Shown: positions 11,482-20,789, counted from the first letter of the stretch. The stretch is DNA of 64,000 bases from Methanosarcina acetivorans C2A (GCF_000007345.1 NC_003552.1:5687493-5751492); one strand, 5' to 3'. Notes: a model not told the origin generated them from the sequence alone. Numbers and translations: made by a program.

Positions 11482-13689
11482 ATGGTAAAAGATACAGCAG
11501 TCCCGATAGAAAATAAAAAATTTACCAGGGAAAAAAAAGATAAAGAAAAGGATAAAAAACCTGATAGAGAAAGAGCTGGCAGGAAAACAGGTTTTTTTGT
11601 CCCAAAAAAAGTAGAGACAGGAAAAAAAGGAAAATTAGGACGAAAATCGGAAGGGAAGGCAGAAGAAAAAGCAGAAGGGAAAGCCGGAATCAGCACCTCA
11701 ACAATATCTGAAAGGGCAGTTCTGAAACCCTCAGCAGGAAAAAGAAAAAAAGCAGAATCGGGACCTGGAACCAAAACCGGAAAGAAGGAAAAAAAGCAGA
11801 AAAAAAGCTTTTCTTCATCTCTCCCCGCATCAAAATTTCTCCCGATGAGCCCTGAAGAAGTAAAGGCTCGCGGCTGGAAAGAACTTGACATCATCCTGGT
11901 TACCGGAGATGCCTATGTGGATCATTCCAGTTTCGGGACTGCAATAATAGGAAGGGTCCTTGAGGATGCCGGCTTCAGAGTGGGAATAATTGCCCAGCCC
12001 AGATGGGATAACCCTGAGGATTTAAAGAAACTCGGGAGGCCCAGACTCTTTTTTTCCGTAAGCGCAGGAAACACCGATTCAATGGTCAGCAACCTGACTC
12101 CGGGCCTTAAACCCCGGAAAAAGGACGCATATTCTCCCGGAAACAAAACAGGGCTTCGTCCAAATCGCTCCGTGATTATCTATTCCAACAGGATAAAAGA
12201 AGCTTTCCCCAATGTGCCGATAGTGCTCGGAGGAATCGAAGCTTCCCTCAGGCGCTTTGCTCATTATGATTATCTTTCGGATAAAGTCAGGCAGGCAATT
12301 CTTGCCGACGCCCCCGCAGACCTGGTTGTCTATGGCATGGGCGAACTCCAGATCGTAGAAATTGCAAAACGTCTTCAAGCCGGAGAGGACATCCGGAAGA
12401 TCAGAGACATCCCCGGCACGGTCTGGAAAATGGAAGTCAGAGCCTGGAAAGAGCTCAAAGAAAAGGGCAAAGGGACGAATGAAGCTGTGGCTAGGGATAC
12501 AGCCCCTGAAGCAGCCGAATTTTTTAAGGAATATATCGAAATCCCTTCTTTTTCCGAAGTTTCTCAGGATAAAGCGGCTTTTGCAAAAGCTTTCCGCACA
12601 TATTTTCTGGAACAGAATCCCATCACCGGAAAAGGCATTGTCCAGCCTCACCCAAAAACCGTTATTGTGCAGAACAGGCCCATGCGTCCTCTGACAGAAG
12701 CGGAACTTGACCATGTTTATGAGCTGCCTTATACGGGGGAAGCCCACCCCTCCTATACCGAGCCCATCCCTGCCCTTGAGATGGTAAAATTCTCCCTGAC
12801 AACACACAGGGGCTGTTTCGGAGGCTGTTCTTTTTGCGCCATCACCCAGCACCAGGGGCGTATGATCACAAGCCGCAGTATCGAGTCCGTCCTGCGGGAA
12901 GCAAAGAAGCTTACGGAAAAGCCGGACTTCAAAGGCATAATCAACGGGGTCGGAGGTCCCACTGCCAATATGTACGGCATGGGGTGCAGATCCTGGGAAA
13001 AGCAAGGAGCCTGCCTGGATAAAGCCTGCCTCTACCCGCGGGTCTGCCCGGCTCTCGATACCAGCCATAAAAAACTGCTCGAATTAATGAAGCGCCTGCG
13101 CGAGCTTCCCGGAGTCAAACATGTCTTTACAGGTTACGGCGTGCGCTACGACCTTGCCCTTGAGGATGAGGAATACCTCGAAGAACTCTGCACCCACCAC
13201 ATAAGCGGGCAGCTGCGGATTGCACCTGAACATTTCTCAAAGCGAGTAACCGATGCAATGTCCAAGCCGGGAAAGAAAGTTTATGAGAGATTTTCCGAAA
13301 AATTTGCCGCCTTTAACAAAAAATGCGGCAAGGAACAGTACATCGTAAACTATCTTATGTCGGGCCACCCGGGATGTACCCTTAAAGATATGATCGAAAT
13401 GGCGGAGTATTTACGGGACCATGGAGGCTACACCGAACAGGTACAGGACTTTACCCCAACACCCATGACGGTATCAACCTGCATGTACTACACGGGGCTT
13501 GACCCGTTCACAGGCAAAAAAGTGTATGTTGCAAAAGATAAAAAAGAAAAAGCCATGCAAAGAGCCCTTATGCACTACAGGAGCCCTGCAAACTATGAAC
13601 TCGTATATGAAGCCCTGGAAAAAGCAGGAAGGCTTGACCTTGTGGGAAACGCTCATAAGTGCTTGATAAGGAGAAAAGAGAAACAATGA
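11482..13689 (+). CDS. YgiQ-family radical SAM protein (UPF0313)
   Basis: 735 residues from ATG 11482; an in-frame TTG at 11461 would add seven. From the N-terminus: a lysine/glutamate-rich low-complexity extension (about 1-115), a domain resembling cobalamin-binding folds with the SxGNTDSMV region, a radical SAM core with CFGGCSFC (cysteines near 444, 448 and 451) that binds the 4Fe-4S cluster, and the DUF3362 tail with DFTPTPMTVSTCMYYTG. The family is widespread and conserved but its reaction is not established. The lysine-rich head is not part of the usual family layout and may bind nucleic acid. Last gene of the leuA-side cluster. Confidence 0.87.
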   Translation: MVKDTAVPIENKKFTREKKDKEKDKKPDRERAGRKTGFFVPKKVETGKKGKLGRKSEGKAEEKAEGKAGISTSTISERAVLKPSAGKRKKAESGPGTKTGKKEKKQKKSFSSSLPASKFLPMSPEEVKARGWKELDIILVTGDAYVDHSSFGTAIIGRVLEDAGFRVGIIAQPRWDNPEDLKKLGRPRLFFSVSAGNTDSMVSNLTPGLKPRKKDAYSPGNKTGLRPNRSVIIYSNRIKEAFPNVPIVLGGIEASLRRFAHYDYLSDKVRQAILADAPADLVVYGMGELQIVEIAKRLQAGEDIRKIRDIPGTVWKMEVRAWKELKEKGKGTNEAVARDTAPEAAEFFKEYIEIPSFSEVSQDKAAFAKAFRTYFLEQNPITGKGIVQPHPKTVIVQNRPMRPLTEAELDHVYELPYTGEAHPSYTEPIPALEMVKFSLTTHRGCFGGCSFCAITQHQGRMITSRSIESVLREAKKLTEKPDFKGIINGVGGPTANMYGMGCRSWEKQGACLDKACLYPRVCPALDTSHKKLLELMKRLRELPGVKHVFTGYGVRYDLALEDEEYLEELCTHHISGQLRIAPEHFSKRVTDAMSKPGKKVYERFSEKFAAFNKKCGKEQYIVNYLMSGHPGCTLKDMIEMAEYLRDHGGYTEQVQDFTPTPMTVSTCMYYTGLDPFTGKKVYVAKDKKEKAMQRALMHYRSPANYELVYEALEKAGRLDLVGNAHKCLIRRKEKQ

Positions 13690-13746
13690 AAGTGAAGAAC
13701 TTAGACATACCGACTTCAAATGAACAGGATCGGAAGGAACCAGATT

Positions 13747-13839
13747 TTCGGGGAAAATTAATGGTTTCCCTCAAAATTTCGGGGAAAATTAATGGTTTCC
13801 CTCAAAATTTCGGGGAAAATTAATGGTTTCCCTCAAAAC
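13747..13839 (+). repeat. Three tandem 31-bp units, each a small hairpin
   Basis: Units start at 13747, 13778 and 13809. Each contains GGGAAA-ATTAATGG-TTTCCC, a 6-bp stem. They lie 58 bp after the YgiQ gene and may act as its transcript 3' end, or be a minisatellite. Confidence 0.85.
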
Positions 13840-13985
13840 CCCCGGCACTCACGCAGGAAAACTCTCAGTTTCCCGCTTACCTGTCCGCAGTAGGTAGTTA
13901 AAGGCCTTTCCTTGATCTCAATTAGCAGGTTTGCTTCTCCATCCCAGCTAAAATGGGCAACTATGCCGTGCCTTCAAGTACCCCT
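13840..13985 (-). pseudogene. Fragment copy of the small protein gene at 17767
   Basis: About 145 bp match the 3' end of the gene at 17767-18048 (from its stop through ATFSWDGEANLLIE-type codons) with roughly nine in ten bases identical. A one-base deletion (GCCGTGCC against GCCGTTGCC) breaks the frame and the 5' two-thirds are missing. A dead duplicate. Confidence 0.85.
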
Positions 13986-14037
13986 TAATTTCTTGGCTGC
14001 AGATCTACTCCTCATAAATCAATTCGATGGACTCGCA

Positions 14038-14793
14038 CTAGCACCGCCTGGAGGCTTTAAAGTAATATTCAAAAACGCCTTTGCACCAATCTTTGAATCT
14101 ACTCCCATACCCGATAAGCACATAATCGCGATCAATCTTCCCATCGGGCCCGGGCAGTGCTAGCATACCAAACCTGTCATTGATGTTAACGATTATTCTA
14201 AGTTCATCTATATAACGGATTTCTATGGCTTTCAAGAGTTTTTCGGGTAAACCCGACAGTAAGTCTTCAGATAGAAAACCTTCACCAAACTTCCAAGGAG
14301 AAATAACACGGAAATTCACTCCTTCATTGAGCTTCTTTTTTATGAGAGGCATAAAGAAGTGGGGAAAATCATCAGTAAGGTACCAGGCATATTCATGCAT
14401 CTCCTCTAAAAGCTGTGTTGTTCTGTTGACCACCGTAAAAACTCCATGAACCTCTTCTGCTTCTTCAAAAGCGTCAAGTTCCCTGAGTAGATGTGGAGGT
14501 ATAGCAGAGGTGTCATGATGCAGAAAAAAGTCCGACTTTTGAGCGATAATCTCCAAATTTGGTATTGATGAGACTACAAGCCTTCCAAGAGAAGTGAGGG
14601 AATAACACCCTTCACTATCTTTACTAATCAGACTGCTTTTAAACAGGCGGTTCAATTGCCTTGCTGCCTCAGGAGACGTAGCGTTTATTGTATTTGTTAG
14701 CCGGGTGAATGTCAATGATTCTTTCTCCAGAGCCTTCAATATGGCAAGCCTGCTCTCGGATGACAGCTCAGCAAAAAGCTCGTGACTCTTCAT
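14038..14793 (-). CDS. Winged-helix transcriptional regulator, FilR1/DUF1724 type
   Basis: Up to 257 residues; the start is either the first in-frame codon at 14811 or the ATG at 14793 (MKSHELFAELSSESR). Residues 5-80 form an ArsR-like winged helix (SSESRLAILKAL ... INATSPEAARQLNRL). The C-terminal half matches the DUF1724/FilR1 effector domain common in Methanosarcina regulators, with ending LIGYGSRFKDWCKGVFEYYF typical for the group. Divergent from the methyltransferase-MFS pair, so it probably controls that operon; ligand unknown. Confidence 0.8.
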   Translation of the reverse strand: MKSHELFAELSSESRLAILKALEKESLTFTRLTNTINATSPEAARQLNRLFKSSLISKDSEGCYSLTSLGRLVVSSIPNLEIIAQKSDFFLHHDTSAIPPHLLRELDAFEEAEEVHGVFTVVNRTTQLLEEMHEYAWYLTDDFPHFFMPLIKKKLNEGVNFRVISPWKFGEGFLSEDLLSGLPEKLLKAIEIRYIDELRIIVNINDRFGMLALPGPDGKIDRDYVLIGYGSRFKDWCKGVFEYYFKASRRC

Positions 14794-14958
14794 GCCTTTA
14801 CATTCTAACAATTATGCTACTTAGTCATACCGATGTAACTACTGTAACATCTGTTCCAGATTTTTCTTAAATAAACGCACTTGAGTATAGCTATTGGTGA
14901 AATAAATAGTCAAGAAGGAATTAGAATACTCATGTAGAATTTTCTGGAAGTTAAAACA

Positions 14959-15564
14959 ATGAACACTATAAAGGCCAGACTGTTAAATAGAAAGGCATCA
15001 AGTGCAAAGAGCAGACCCGATGAAATAGTAAAGATCCTCTCCCTTAAGCCGGGGCAGAAAATTGCGGATGTTGGCTCTGGGGGAGGCCATTTTTCCCTCC
15101 TTTTTGCCAGATATGTCGGCAGTGAAGGAAAAGTATATGCGACCGATACAAACAAGGGATTCCTTGACTTTGTAAGCAACAGTTCGGAAAAAAGCGATTT
15201 TCATAATATCGTCACCGTGCTTGCTGAGGGGGATAGGTTTCCTTTTACGAATGAGAAACTGGATCTGGTCTTTCTGCGTAACGTGTATCATCATCTTCCC
15301 AACAGGGAAGTCTATTTCAGGGATCTGGCCGCAGCCCTGAGCACTGGAACAAGGGTTGCGATCATCGATTATGACGGCAGAGGTAAATGGAGCTTCCATC
15401 GACTCTTCTGTCACAGTGTCCCAAAGGAGACAATAATCAACGAAATGGCTGTAGCAGGATACTGCCTGGTAGAAGACCACACATTCCTGCCAGAGCAGAG
15501 TTTTCTGATCTTTTCGGCAGCCAATAATAAAAAGAACTGCAATCAAGAGGGGACCCTGTTTTGA
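14959..15564 (+). CDS. Class I SAM-dependent methyltransferase
   Basis: 201 residues. Motif I is IADVGSGGGHFS (about 34-45), followed by ATDTN as the acidic end of strand 2 and LVFLRNVYHHL as motif IV region, a UbiE/arsenite-methyltransferase-like layout. The substrate is not evident. Its stop overlaps the TTG start of the MFS gene by 4 bp (TTGA), so the two are translationally coupled. Possibly modifies the compound that the exporter removes, under the divergent FilR1-type regulator. Confidence 0.8.
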   Translation: MNTIKARLLNRKASSAKSRPDEIVKILSLKPGQKIADVGSGGGHFSLLFARYVGSEGKVYATDTNKGFLDFVSNSSEKSDFHNIVTVLAEGDRFPFTNEKLDLVFLRNVYHHLPNREVYFRDLAAALSTGTRVAIIDYDGRGKWSFHRLFCHSVPKETIINEMAVAGYCLVEDHTFLPEQSFLIFSAANNKKNCNQEGTLF

Positions 15565-16988
15565 AGACAGATGGGATTGCTTCGGACTCGAATATTTTGA
15601 ATGGAAAAGAGTATCTAGTCGCGGTTGGAGTTGTGCTGCTGGGGCTCTTCATGTCCGTAATGGATACTGTCATTGTAAACATAGCACTGCCCAGTATAAC
15701 TGCTTATTTCGGGAATACGATTTCCGAATCACAATGGGTTGTAACTGCTTATTTGATAACTATCACGGCATTTATGATAGTTTTTGGAAAGCTCTCCACA
15801 TACACGGGCCTGAAAAAGATGTTTCTTGGAGGGATTGCTCTTTTTACGGTAAGTTCTCTTGGATGTGGTATGGCTTCTTCTCTTCTTATGCTCATCACCT
15901 TCAGGATAACTCAGGCAATTGGAGGGGCCATGGCGAGTTCTATCAGTATGGCCCTTATTTATAGGATTAGCCCTCCTGACAAGCAAGGAAAGGCAATAGG
16001 TATCATGGGTGCAACTGTTGCCATCGCAAGCCTTGCAGGTCCGGGTATTGGAGGCATATTGATCGAGATGTTCGACTGGAGAGCCATTTTCCACATTAAC
16101 ATCCCGATAGGAATAATTGGACTCTTCATAGGAATTCCTTATCTCAAAGTAACAGATACCAAGAAAAAAGGAGAAAACATCGATTGGATAGGGGCTGTAA
16201 GTTTTGCAGTTGGCATCACATCACTCATGGTCTTGTTCAATGCAATCACTACAAAAGGCCTGTATTCCATGGAGGTTCTGGTTACCTTTACAGTGATGTT
16301 TTTCGCATTTATGCTCCTGGGATGGAATGAAAGACGGCAGATAGATCCCATGCTTGATACCGGCGTTTTCCGTGAACCGATGTTTTTTCTGCCTCTTTTG
16401 AGCACGATTCTTTTCTTTGCTGCAGTTTTCATGCTGAACATAACCATGCCTTTCTATCTGGAAGAGGTTCTGGAATTTACCCCGTTACATGTGGGGATGC
16501 TGATGATGGCCATTCCTGTTGTCCTGATAGTTGGCTCTCCGATAGTAGGCTGGCTGTATGACCATTATCTATGGCAACATTTCTCAACCATGGGACTATT
16601 AGTAGCCTTTTCAGCCCTGCTAATATGTGCCTGGGCGATACTGGATGAAAGACTGGGAATAATCTTATTCTCAATGGGTTTGTTTGCAGCTGGATATTCC
16701 CTTTTTCAGAGCCCCAATAATATTGAGATAATGCGGGGATTGCATAAAGACAGAGCAGCTATCGCTTCCAGTATTGCAAACACGGGCAGATATTTTGGAA
16801 TGGCAATCGGGGCATCTTTTGCATCTGTAATTCTTTCCATACAGTTCTTGTCTACAGAACTGACAAAGGCATTACCCGAAATCGATATCAACAGCCTGAC
16901 ATTATCCTCAGGAGTAACGCTGGCTATAGCTGCCCTGCTATGTATAATTGCTGCCTGGCCTTCTTACATAAGGAACAGAAATAATTGA
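15561..16988 (+). CDS. MFS multidrug exporter, EmrB/QacA (DHA2) family
   Basis: 475 residues with about 14 predicted membrane helices, the DHA2 number. The first helix carries LGLFMSVMDTVIVNIALPSI, the motif D1 of drug-proton antiporters, and GPGIGGILIEMFDWRAIFHIN is motif C with the following loop. The start is TTG 15561, four bases inside the upstream methyltransferase gene, with AGAGGGG as binding site. Likely exports a toxic organic compound using the ion gradient. Confidence 0.87.
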   Translation: MKTDGIASDSNILNGKEYLVAVGVVLLGLFMSVMDTVIVNIALPSITAYFGNTISESQWVVTAYLITITAFMIVFGKLSTYTGLKKMFLGGIALFTVSSLGCGMASSLLMLITFRITQAIGGAMASSISMALIYRISPPDKQGKAIGIMGATVAIASLAGPGIGGILIEMFDWRAIFHINIPIGIIGLFIGIPYLKVTDTKKKGENIDWIGAVSFAVGITSLMVLFNAITTKGLYSMEVLVTFTVMFFAFMLLGWNERRQIDPMLDTGVFREPMFFLPLLSTILFFAAVFMLNITMPFYLEEVLEFTPLHVGMLMMAIPVVLIVGSPIVGWLYDHYLWQHFSTMGLLVAFSALLICAWAILDERLGIILFSMGLFAAGYSLFQSPNNIEIMRGLHKDRAAIASSIANTGRYFGMAIGASFASVILSIQFLSTELTKALPEIDINSLTLSSGVTLAIAALLCIIAAWPSYIRNRNN

Positions 16989-17101
16989 CTTACCTTAATC
17001 ATATAACTGAAAAGTTTACTCTGAAAAAATATTTGTTACTGTTTAGATCAGATCAGCTACTTAGATTATACAATTGATCACAGTGAAAGAAGGAAACCGA
17101 A

Positions 17102-17524
17102 ATGACTCTTAAGCTTGTAGAAAACCTTCAGAAACTGGGTTTTACAGGTAACGAAGCCAAAATCTACACAGCGCTTGTCTGCTTCAAGCAGGCGCGAGCC
17201 AGTGAGATTGCAGAAAATGCAGGAGTTCCGAGACCCAAGATATATGGAGCCCTCAGAGGAACGGAGAAAAAAGGCTATGTAAGGATAATTGAAGGCGAAC
17301 CGACCTTTTTTTGCTGCGTCCGACCAGAAGAGATCATTTTAAAATTAAGGGCAGATTTTATGCTCTTTTTAAGTGAAACTGCCAGTGAACTTAACGCATT
17401 GAACTCCACCTCTTTTTCATCTCCAGGAAGGTTTCCAGGAACTAAGAGTAAGGACTTGAAAATTTGTCTAAAAAAAGCAAAATGGGGATTTCAATTTCCA
17501 ACTCTAACTCCTAAAGTTATGTAA
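17102..17524 (+). pseudogene. Truncated TrmB-family regulator
   Basis: The first 90 residues are a typical TrmB winged helix (LVENLQKLGFTGNEAKIYTAL ... IAENAGVPRPKIYGALRGTEKKGYV). TrmB proteins usually run 240-350 residues with a sugar- or metabolite-binding C-terminal domain; here the frame ends after 140 residues with an unrelated tail. The break lies 36 bp before an inverted-repeat element and the intron region, so the 3' part was probably lost through those rearrangements. A good binding site (AGAAGGAAA) remains, so a DNA-binding stub could still be made. Confidence 0.7.
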
Positions 17525-17559
17525 GCAGGGCTGTATCGATTCGGTACTTAGTACTCATA

Positions 17560-17747
17560 CATGATCATCGGTTAAGGAATTTTCTTGCTTGACGGTGTCG
17601 ATTTTGTACCAGAAGCCTGCTTAAATTTTGACTCTTTTACATAAAATCGATACTTTGTTCCAGCCTACAAAACAATGAAATTTTTGATGATTGTTGTGGA
17701 AATGAAGGCAATTTGTCAAGGTTCCCCATCTAATAAAAGACGCATGA
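17560..17747 (+). mobile_element. MITE-like element, degenerate copy
   Basis: About 188 bp homologous to, and inverted relative to, the element at 23573-23760. Shared blocks include TCATCGGTTAAGGAATTTTC at the left end and GAAGACGCAT/AAAGACGCAT at the right end. The right inverted terminal repeat is eroded and no flanking duplication remains, so this is the older copy. No transposase is encoded. Confidence 0.75.
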
Positions 17748-17766
17748 AATACTTTTCCCTGCTTAC

Positions 17767-18048
17767 TCAATACCCCTGGCATTCACGCAGGAAAGCTCTC
17801 AATTTTCCGCTTACCTGTCCGCAGTAGGTAGTTAAAGGCCTTTTCTGGATCTCAATTAGCAGGTTTGCTTCTCCATCCCAGCTAAAATGGGCAACTATGC
17901 CGTTGCCTTCAAGAACTCCGGAATTTCCAGTTGAAGTTTCAATCCCGTAAGCCTGGAGTTTTTTCTTCATACAGGAAAAAACCTCTGGAGTAACATTTCT
18001 AAATTTGATGCCCTGACAACCTTCAGTATCAATTTTTCTCTCGCCCAT
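17767..18048 (-). CDS. Small protein of unknown function (paralogue 2)
   Basis: 93 residues from ATG 18048; the frame is open to a GTG at 18090. I do not recognise a named family. It shares with the preceding gene the layout IKFxNVxPEVFxCMKxKLxxxGI, GxGIVAxFxWDG and a C-terminal LRECQG / VRQCHG. Soluble, with a conserved cysteine in the PEVF-CM motif and one near the C-terminus. The two genes are adjacent and probably co-transcribed. The 3' end of this gene has been copied to 13840-13985. Confidence 0.6.
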   Translation of the reverse strand: MGERKIDTEGCQGIKFRNVTPEVFSCMKKKLQAYGIETSTGNSGVLEGNGIVAHFSWDGEANLLIEIQKRPLTTYCGQVSGKLRAFLRECQGY

Positions 18049-18074
18049 ATTTATACCAGGCTCCTGGATTTCCT

Positions 18075-18332
18075 TTAAGAACCGTGGCACTGTCTTACGA
18101 ATTGTTTTATTTTCATGGCTGCGACTTCACAGCTGACAATAAATGGTTTTTCTGTGATTGTAATCGTAAGGATGGACTGCCCGTCCCATTGGAAGTCTGC
18201 CACAATCCCTGACCCCGAGAGTTCTCCTCTATTTCCCGGCGGGACATGGATGCCGGAGTCCTGAAGCTTTTCCTTCATACAATTAAACACCTCAGGAGGT
18301 ACATTACTAAACTTTATAGGTCTACAGCTCAT
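18075..18332 (-). CDS. Small protein of unknown function (paralogue 1)
   Basis: 85 residues from ATG 18332, chosen because AGGAGG lies 6 nt upstream. Paralogue of the downstream gene: IKFSNVPPEVFNCMKEKLQDSGI, GSGIVADFQWDG and a VRQCHG end. Two conserved cysteines could bind a metal or form a redox pair, but this is inference only. First gene of the pair. Confidence 0.6.
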   Translation of the reverse strand: MSCRPIKFSNVPPEVFNCMKEKLQDSGIHVPPGNRGELSGSGIVADFQWDGQSILTITITEKPFIVSCEVAAMKIKQFVRQCHGS

Positions 18333-18540
18333 GGTCTTTCCTCCTATAGAAATATCCAAAAAGATTGTCACTCATTTTTTTCGTTCATTCTATAAAGTAA
18401 TGAGGTTTCTAAAAAATTAAAATTTGGAGTTTTCACATCAATAAAGGATAGTTCAGAGTTTATTAAGACATTTATAAAAGTTGATTAGGATTCTAGCATC
18501 TGATTTCCGCAGACGTCCTTCCAATTTTCATAATTTTTCC
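18333..18540. other. Spacer upstream of the small paralogue pair
   Basis: AT-rich, presumably holds the promoter of the minus-strand pair; I see no gene in it. Confidence 0.5.
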
Positions 18541-18708
18541 TGCTATCGTTTTTTCTGAAAACTGCCCTAGCTACTCAAACATTTATTTTTGAAATTTTGC
18601 AAACTCTTTGGCCTTTTGTCTTCATTGAGAACTTCCAGAAGCCGTTTACCTAAGCTTCAGTTGAGACAATGACCGAAATTTTCTAATAATTCCCCAAAAA
18701 CGATAGCA
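18541..18708. mobile_element. Short element with perfect 13-bp inverted ends
   Basis: TGCTATCGTTTTT (18541-18553) and AAAAACGATAGCA (18696-18708) are perfect inverted copies enclosing 142 bp without an ORF. This resembles a MITE. It lies 27 bp beyond the 3' end of intron B. Confidence 0.6.
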
Positions 18709-18776
18709 AAAAAAATGTTATTTTTTTGAAGACATGTCGAATAAGAAAGAGCGATTACTCGCTCTCCCTCTTCTAA

Positions 18777-18810
18777 GAACCGTACGTGAAAGTTTCCCTT
18801 CATACGGCTC
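18777..18810 (-). ncRNA. Domain V of group II intron B
   Basis: A canonical 34-nt domain V: GAGCCGTATGAAGGGAAACT then TTCACGTACGGTTC, with the catalytic AGC near the 5' end and the GAAA tetraloop. Confidence 0.9.
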
Positions 18811-18853
18811 AAGCGTTCTATAACCTTTTCTGTATCAGGTAGCAGTCTTTTTT

Positions 18854-19464
18854 TTAAATGGATTGACCTTTCCGAGGATTCAATTTGTTTTGACGTTCAT
18901 AGAAGTAATCCACATTAAGAAATAGATTCATTTGTAGTTTTAAAGGAATGTGTCTATAGATTCTGGTTTTTGATAAAAGCAGTAAATTGTTCTTTTCTGT
19001 TCTGAAATTCCACCTTCTGGTAGTGCTTCTTTTCCAGTATTTGTTGACAATCCAATCTTTGGGTTTGTTTAAATGTCTTCTTTTAGCCCATTTCCATAAC
19101 AGTTCCCAAATTCTGTGGTCAAGTGTCTGGAAAATATCCGAGGAGACCACGGAATTATGGTAGTTAGCCCAACCTCTTATTATGGGGTTTAGTTTGGAGA
19201 TTAAGAATTCCTGAGACCATGCCTTTCCTTCAGTTATGGTTTGACTGATAGTTTCAGTAAATCTTTTAATGGACTTTTTGGAGGGTTTGATAAGAAGCTT
19301 ACCGTTGTACTTGCGGAAATTCCAGCCCAGAAAGTCAAAGCCTGCATCAATGTTTGTGATAAGGGTTTTATCATCCGAGAGCTCAAGACCACGTTCTTTG
19401 AGAAAAGTAGCAATTATATCTTTAATTTCTTTAGCAGTTTCTTCTGAATTAGCAGTAACTATGA
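18854..19464 (-). pseudogene. Intron B RT/maturase, C-terminal part
   Basis: After removal of intron C this part continues the RT in frame: VRFADD joins to FIVTANSEETAKEI across the splice junction. It holds RT motif 6-7 (FDFLGWNFRKYNGK), the maturase domain X (FLISKLNPIIRGWANYHN) and a C-terminal YFYERQNKLNP. It is not translated as such unless intron C splices out. Confidence 0.8.
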
Positions 19465-19504
19465 GGTGAGTAGCACAGAGGAGTTTCACCCCTAGGCCCT
19501 CTCA

Positions 19505-19538
19505 GCACCGGACTTGAACCTCTCAGCTCATCCGGCTC
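19505..19538 (-). ncRNA. Domain V of group II intron C
   Basis: 34 nt, GAGCCGGATGAGC ... GTCCGGTGC on the minus strand, with closing stem GAGCCGG / CCGGTGC. A bacterial-type domain V distinct from that of intron B. Confidence 0.8.
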
Positions 19539-19541
19539 CCA

Positions 19542-20789
19542 TTATCCAGCCTCAGGAAAAATACCCATTTGCCAGTGAACAAAAAGTTTTGGATCCCTTC
19601 TGGCAATTTTGCCAAGCCAGTATCTCGCTCGTCGCTTGTGGCCTGCAAGTTTCTTGTATTTACGTTGGGCCCAGCGAGTCAACACCCGATTCATATGCTT
19701 GAGTACACAGTACAGTTCAGACTTGTAAAAGAGTCCATAGTAGTTGACCCACCCTCGAAGTATAGGATTAAACATGTGGGAAAGGTCTTCTAACGTTTTA
19801 TCTGGTTTTAGGTGCATTCGCCAATCATGAATTTCTTGCTGCATAGACTTTTTAGCAGTGTTACTGACTGCTGGAGTAAAGTTGATAAAGTGTTTCCCGT
19901 ATTTGTTCTTTGACCTACGGGGTCTAAAGGTATAACCCAGAAAGTCAAATTTTGTTTCTGGATAATCACCTTGACGATCATCATCTTTACAATAGACAAT
20001 CCGTGTTTTGCTAGGATGTAGCTCGAGACCAAATTCAGATAAACGCTTGTCCAACTCAATCCACAGCCTTTCTGCCTCTTCTCTGCTTCGGCAGTGTATG
20101 ACACTATCATCGGCGTATCTTTCAAATGGATTATACCGATGATGACTATCCATCCACTGGTCAAAAGCATAATGAAGAAACAGATTCGCAAGAAGCGGAC
20201 TAACAACGCCTCCCTGGGGAGTTCCTTTTGTCCGTTCATTGACTGTTCCATCTGCCATCTGAAAGGGTGCTTTGAGCCATCTCTGAATGTAGAGAATGAT
20301 CCATGGTTTGTCAGTATGCATACTGACTTGCTTCATTAGCAGATCGTGATTAATATTGTCAAACAATCCTTTGATATCGAATTCCAGTAACCAGTTATAT
20401 CTCCAACAACGCTTACGTGTTGCAGCAAGAGCGTCTGCAGCTGACTTGCCGGGTCTATAGCCGTAAGAGTCGGGGTGAAAGAGTGGTTCTAATTGCGGTT
20501 CCAAATAGATTTTTGTAACCATCTGTGCTACCCTGTCGAGTACTGTGGGAATTCCCAGAATGCGAGTTCCGCCGCTCTTTTTAGGGATTTCGATTGCTTT
20601 CACTGATGGGGGGAAATAGCAGCCAGAGGACATTCTATTCCAAATCTTATAGAGATTGTTTGTTAGATCTGATTCAAAAGCTGCAATGTTTTCATCATCA
20701 ACACCAGCAGCACCTTTGTTTGCTTTTACTCTCTGAAAAGCTTCTTGTACTATATCTTTAGAGATTTCATAAGGCTTTGTTTCGTCCAT
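19542..20789 (-). CDS. ltrA: Group II intron reverse transcriptase/maturase (intron C)
   Basis: 415 residues from ATG 20789, which follows AAGGGAGGA; the open frame reaches 20843. It is full length: RT motifs PKKSGGTRILGIPTVLDRVAQ, FDIKGLFDNINH, GTPQGGVVSPLLANLFL and RYADDSVIH with both catalytic aspartates, then FLGYTF and the maturase domain RGWVNYYG. I see no HNH endonuclease motif after domain X, so it would insert by the endonuclease-lacking route. The only RT in the nest that looks functional; it would act in splicing and mobility of intron C. Confidence 0.9.
   Translation of the reverse strand: MDETKPYEISKDIVQEAFQRVKANKGAAGVDDENIAAFESDLTNNLYKIWNRMSSGCYFPPSVKAIEIPKKSGGTRILGIPTVLDRVAQMVTKIYLEPQLEPLFHPDSYGYRPGKSAADALAATRKRCWRYNWLLEFDIKGLFDNINHDLLMKQVSMHTDKPWIILYIQRWLKAPFQMADGTVNERTKGTPQGGVVSPLLANLFLHYAFDQWMDSHHRYNPFERYADDSVIHCRSREEAERLWIELDKRLSEFGLELHPSKTRIVYCKDDDRQGDYPETKFDFLGYTFRPRRSKNKYGKHFINFTPAVSNTAKKSMQQEIHDWRMHLKPDKTLEDLSHMFNPILRGWVNYYGLFYKSELYCVLKHMNRVLTRWAQRKYKKLAGHKRRARYWLGKIARRDPKLFVHWQMGIFPEAG

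Noticed and set aside
11454..11894. 146-codon minus-strand frame rich in Phe/Ser/Pro
   Set aside because: Antisense of the lysine-rich head of the YgiQ gene.
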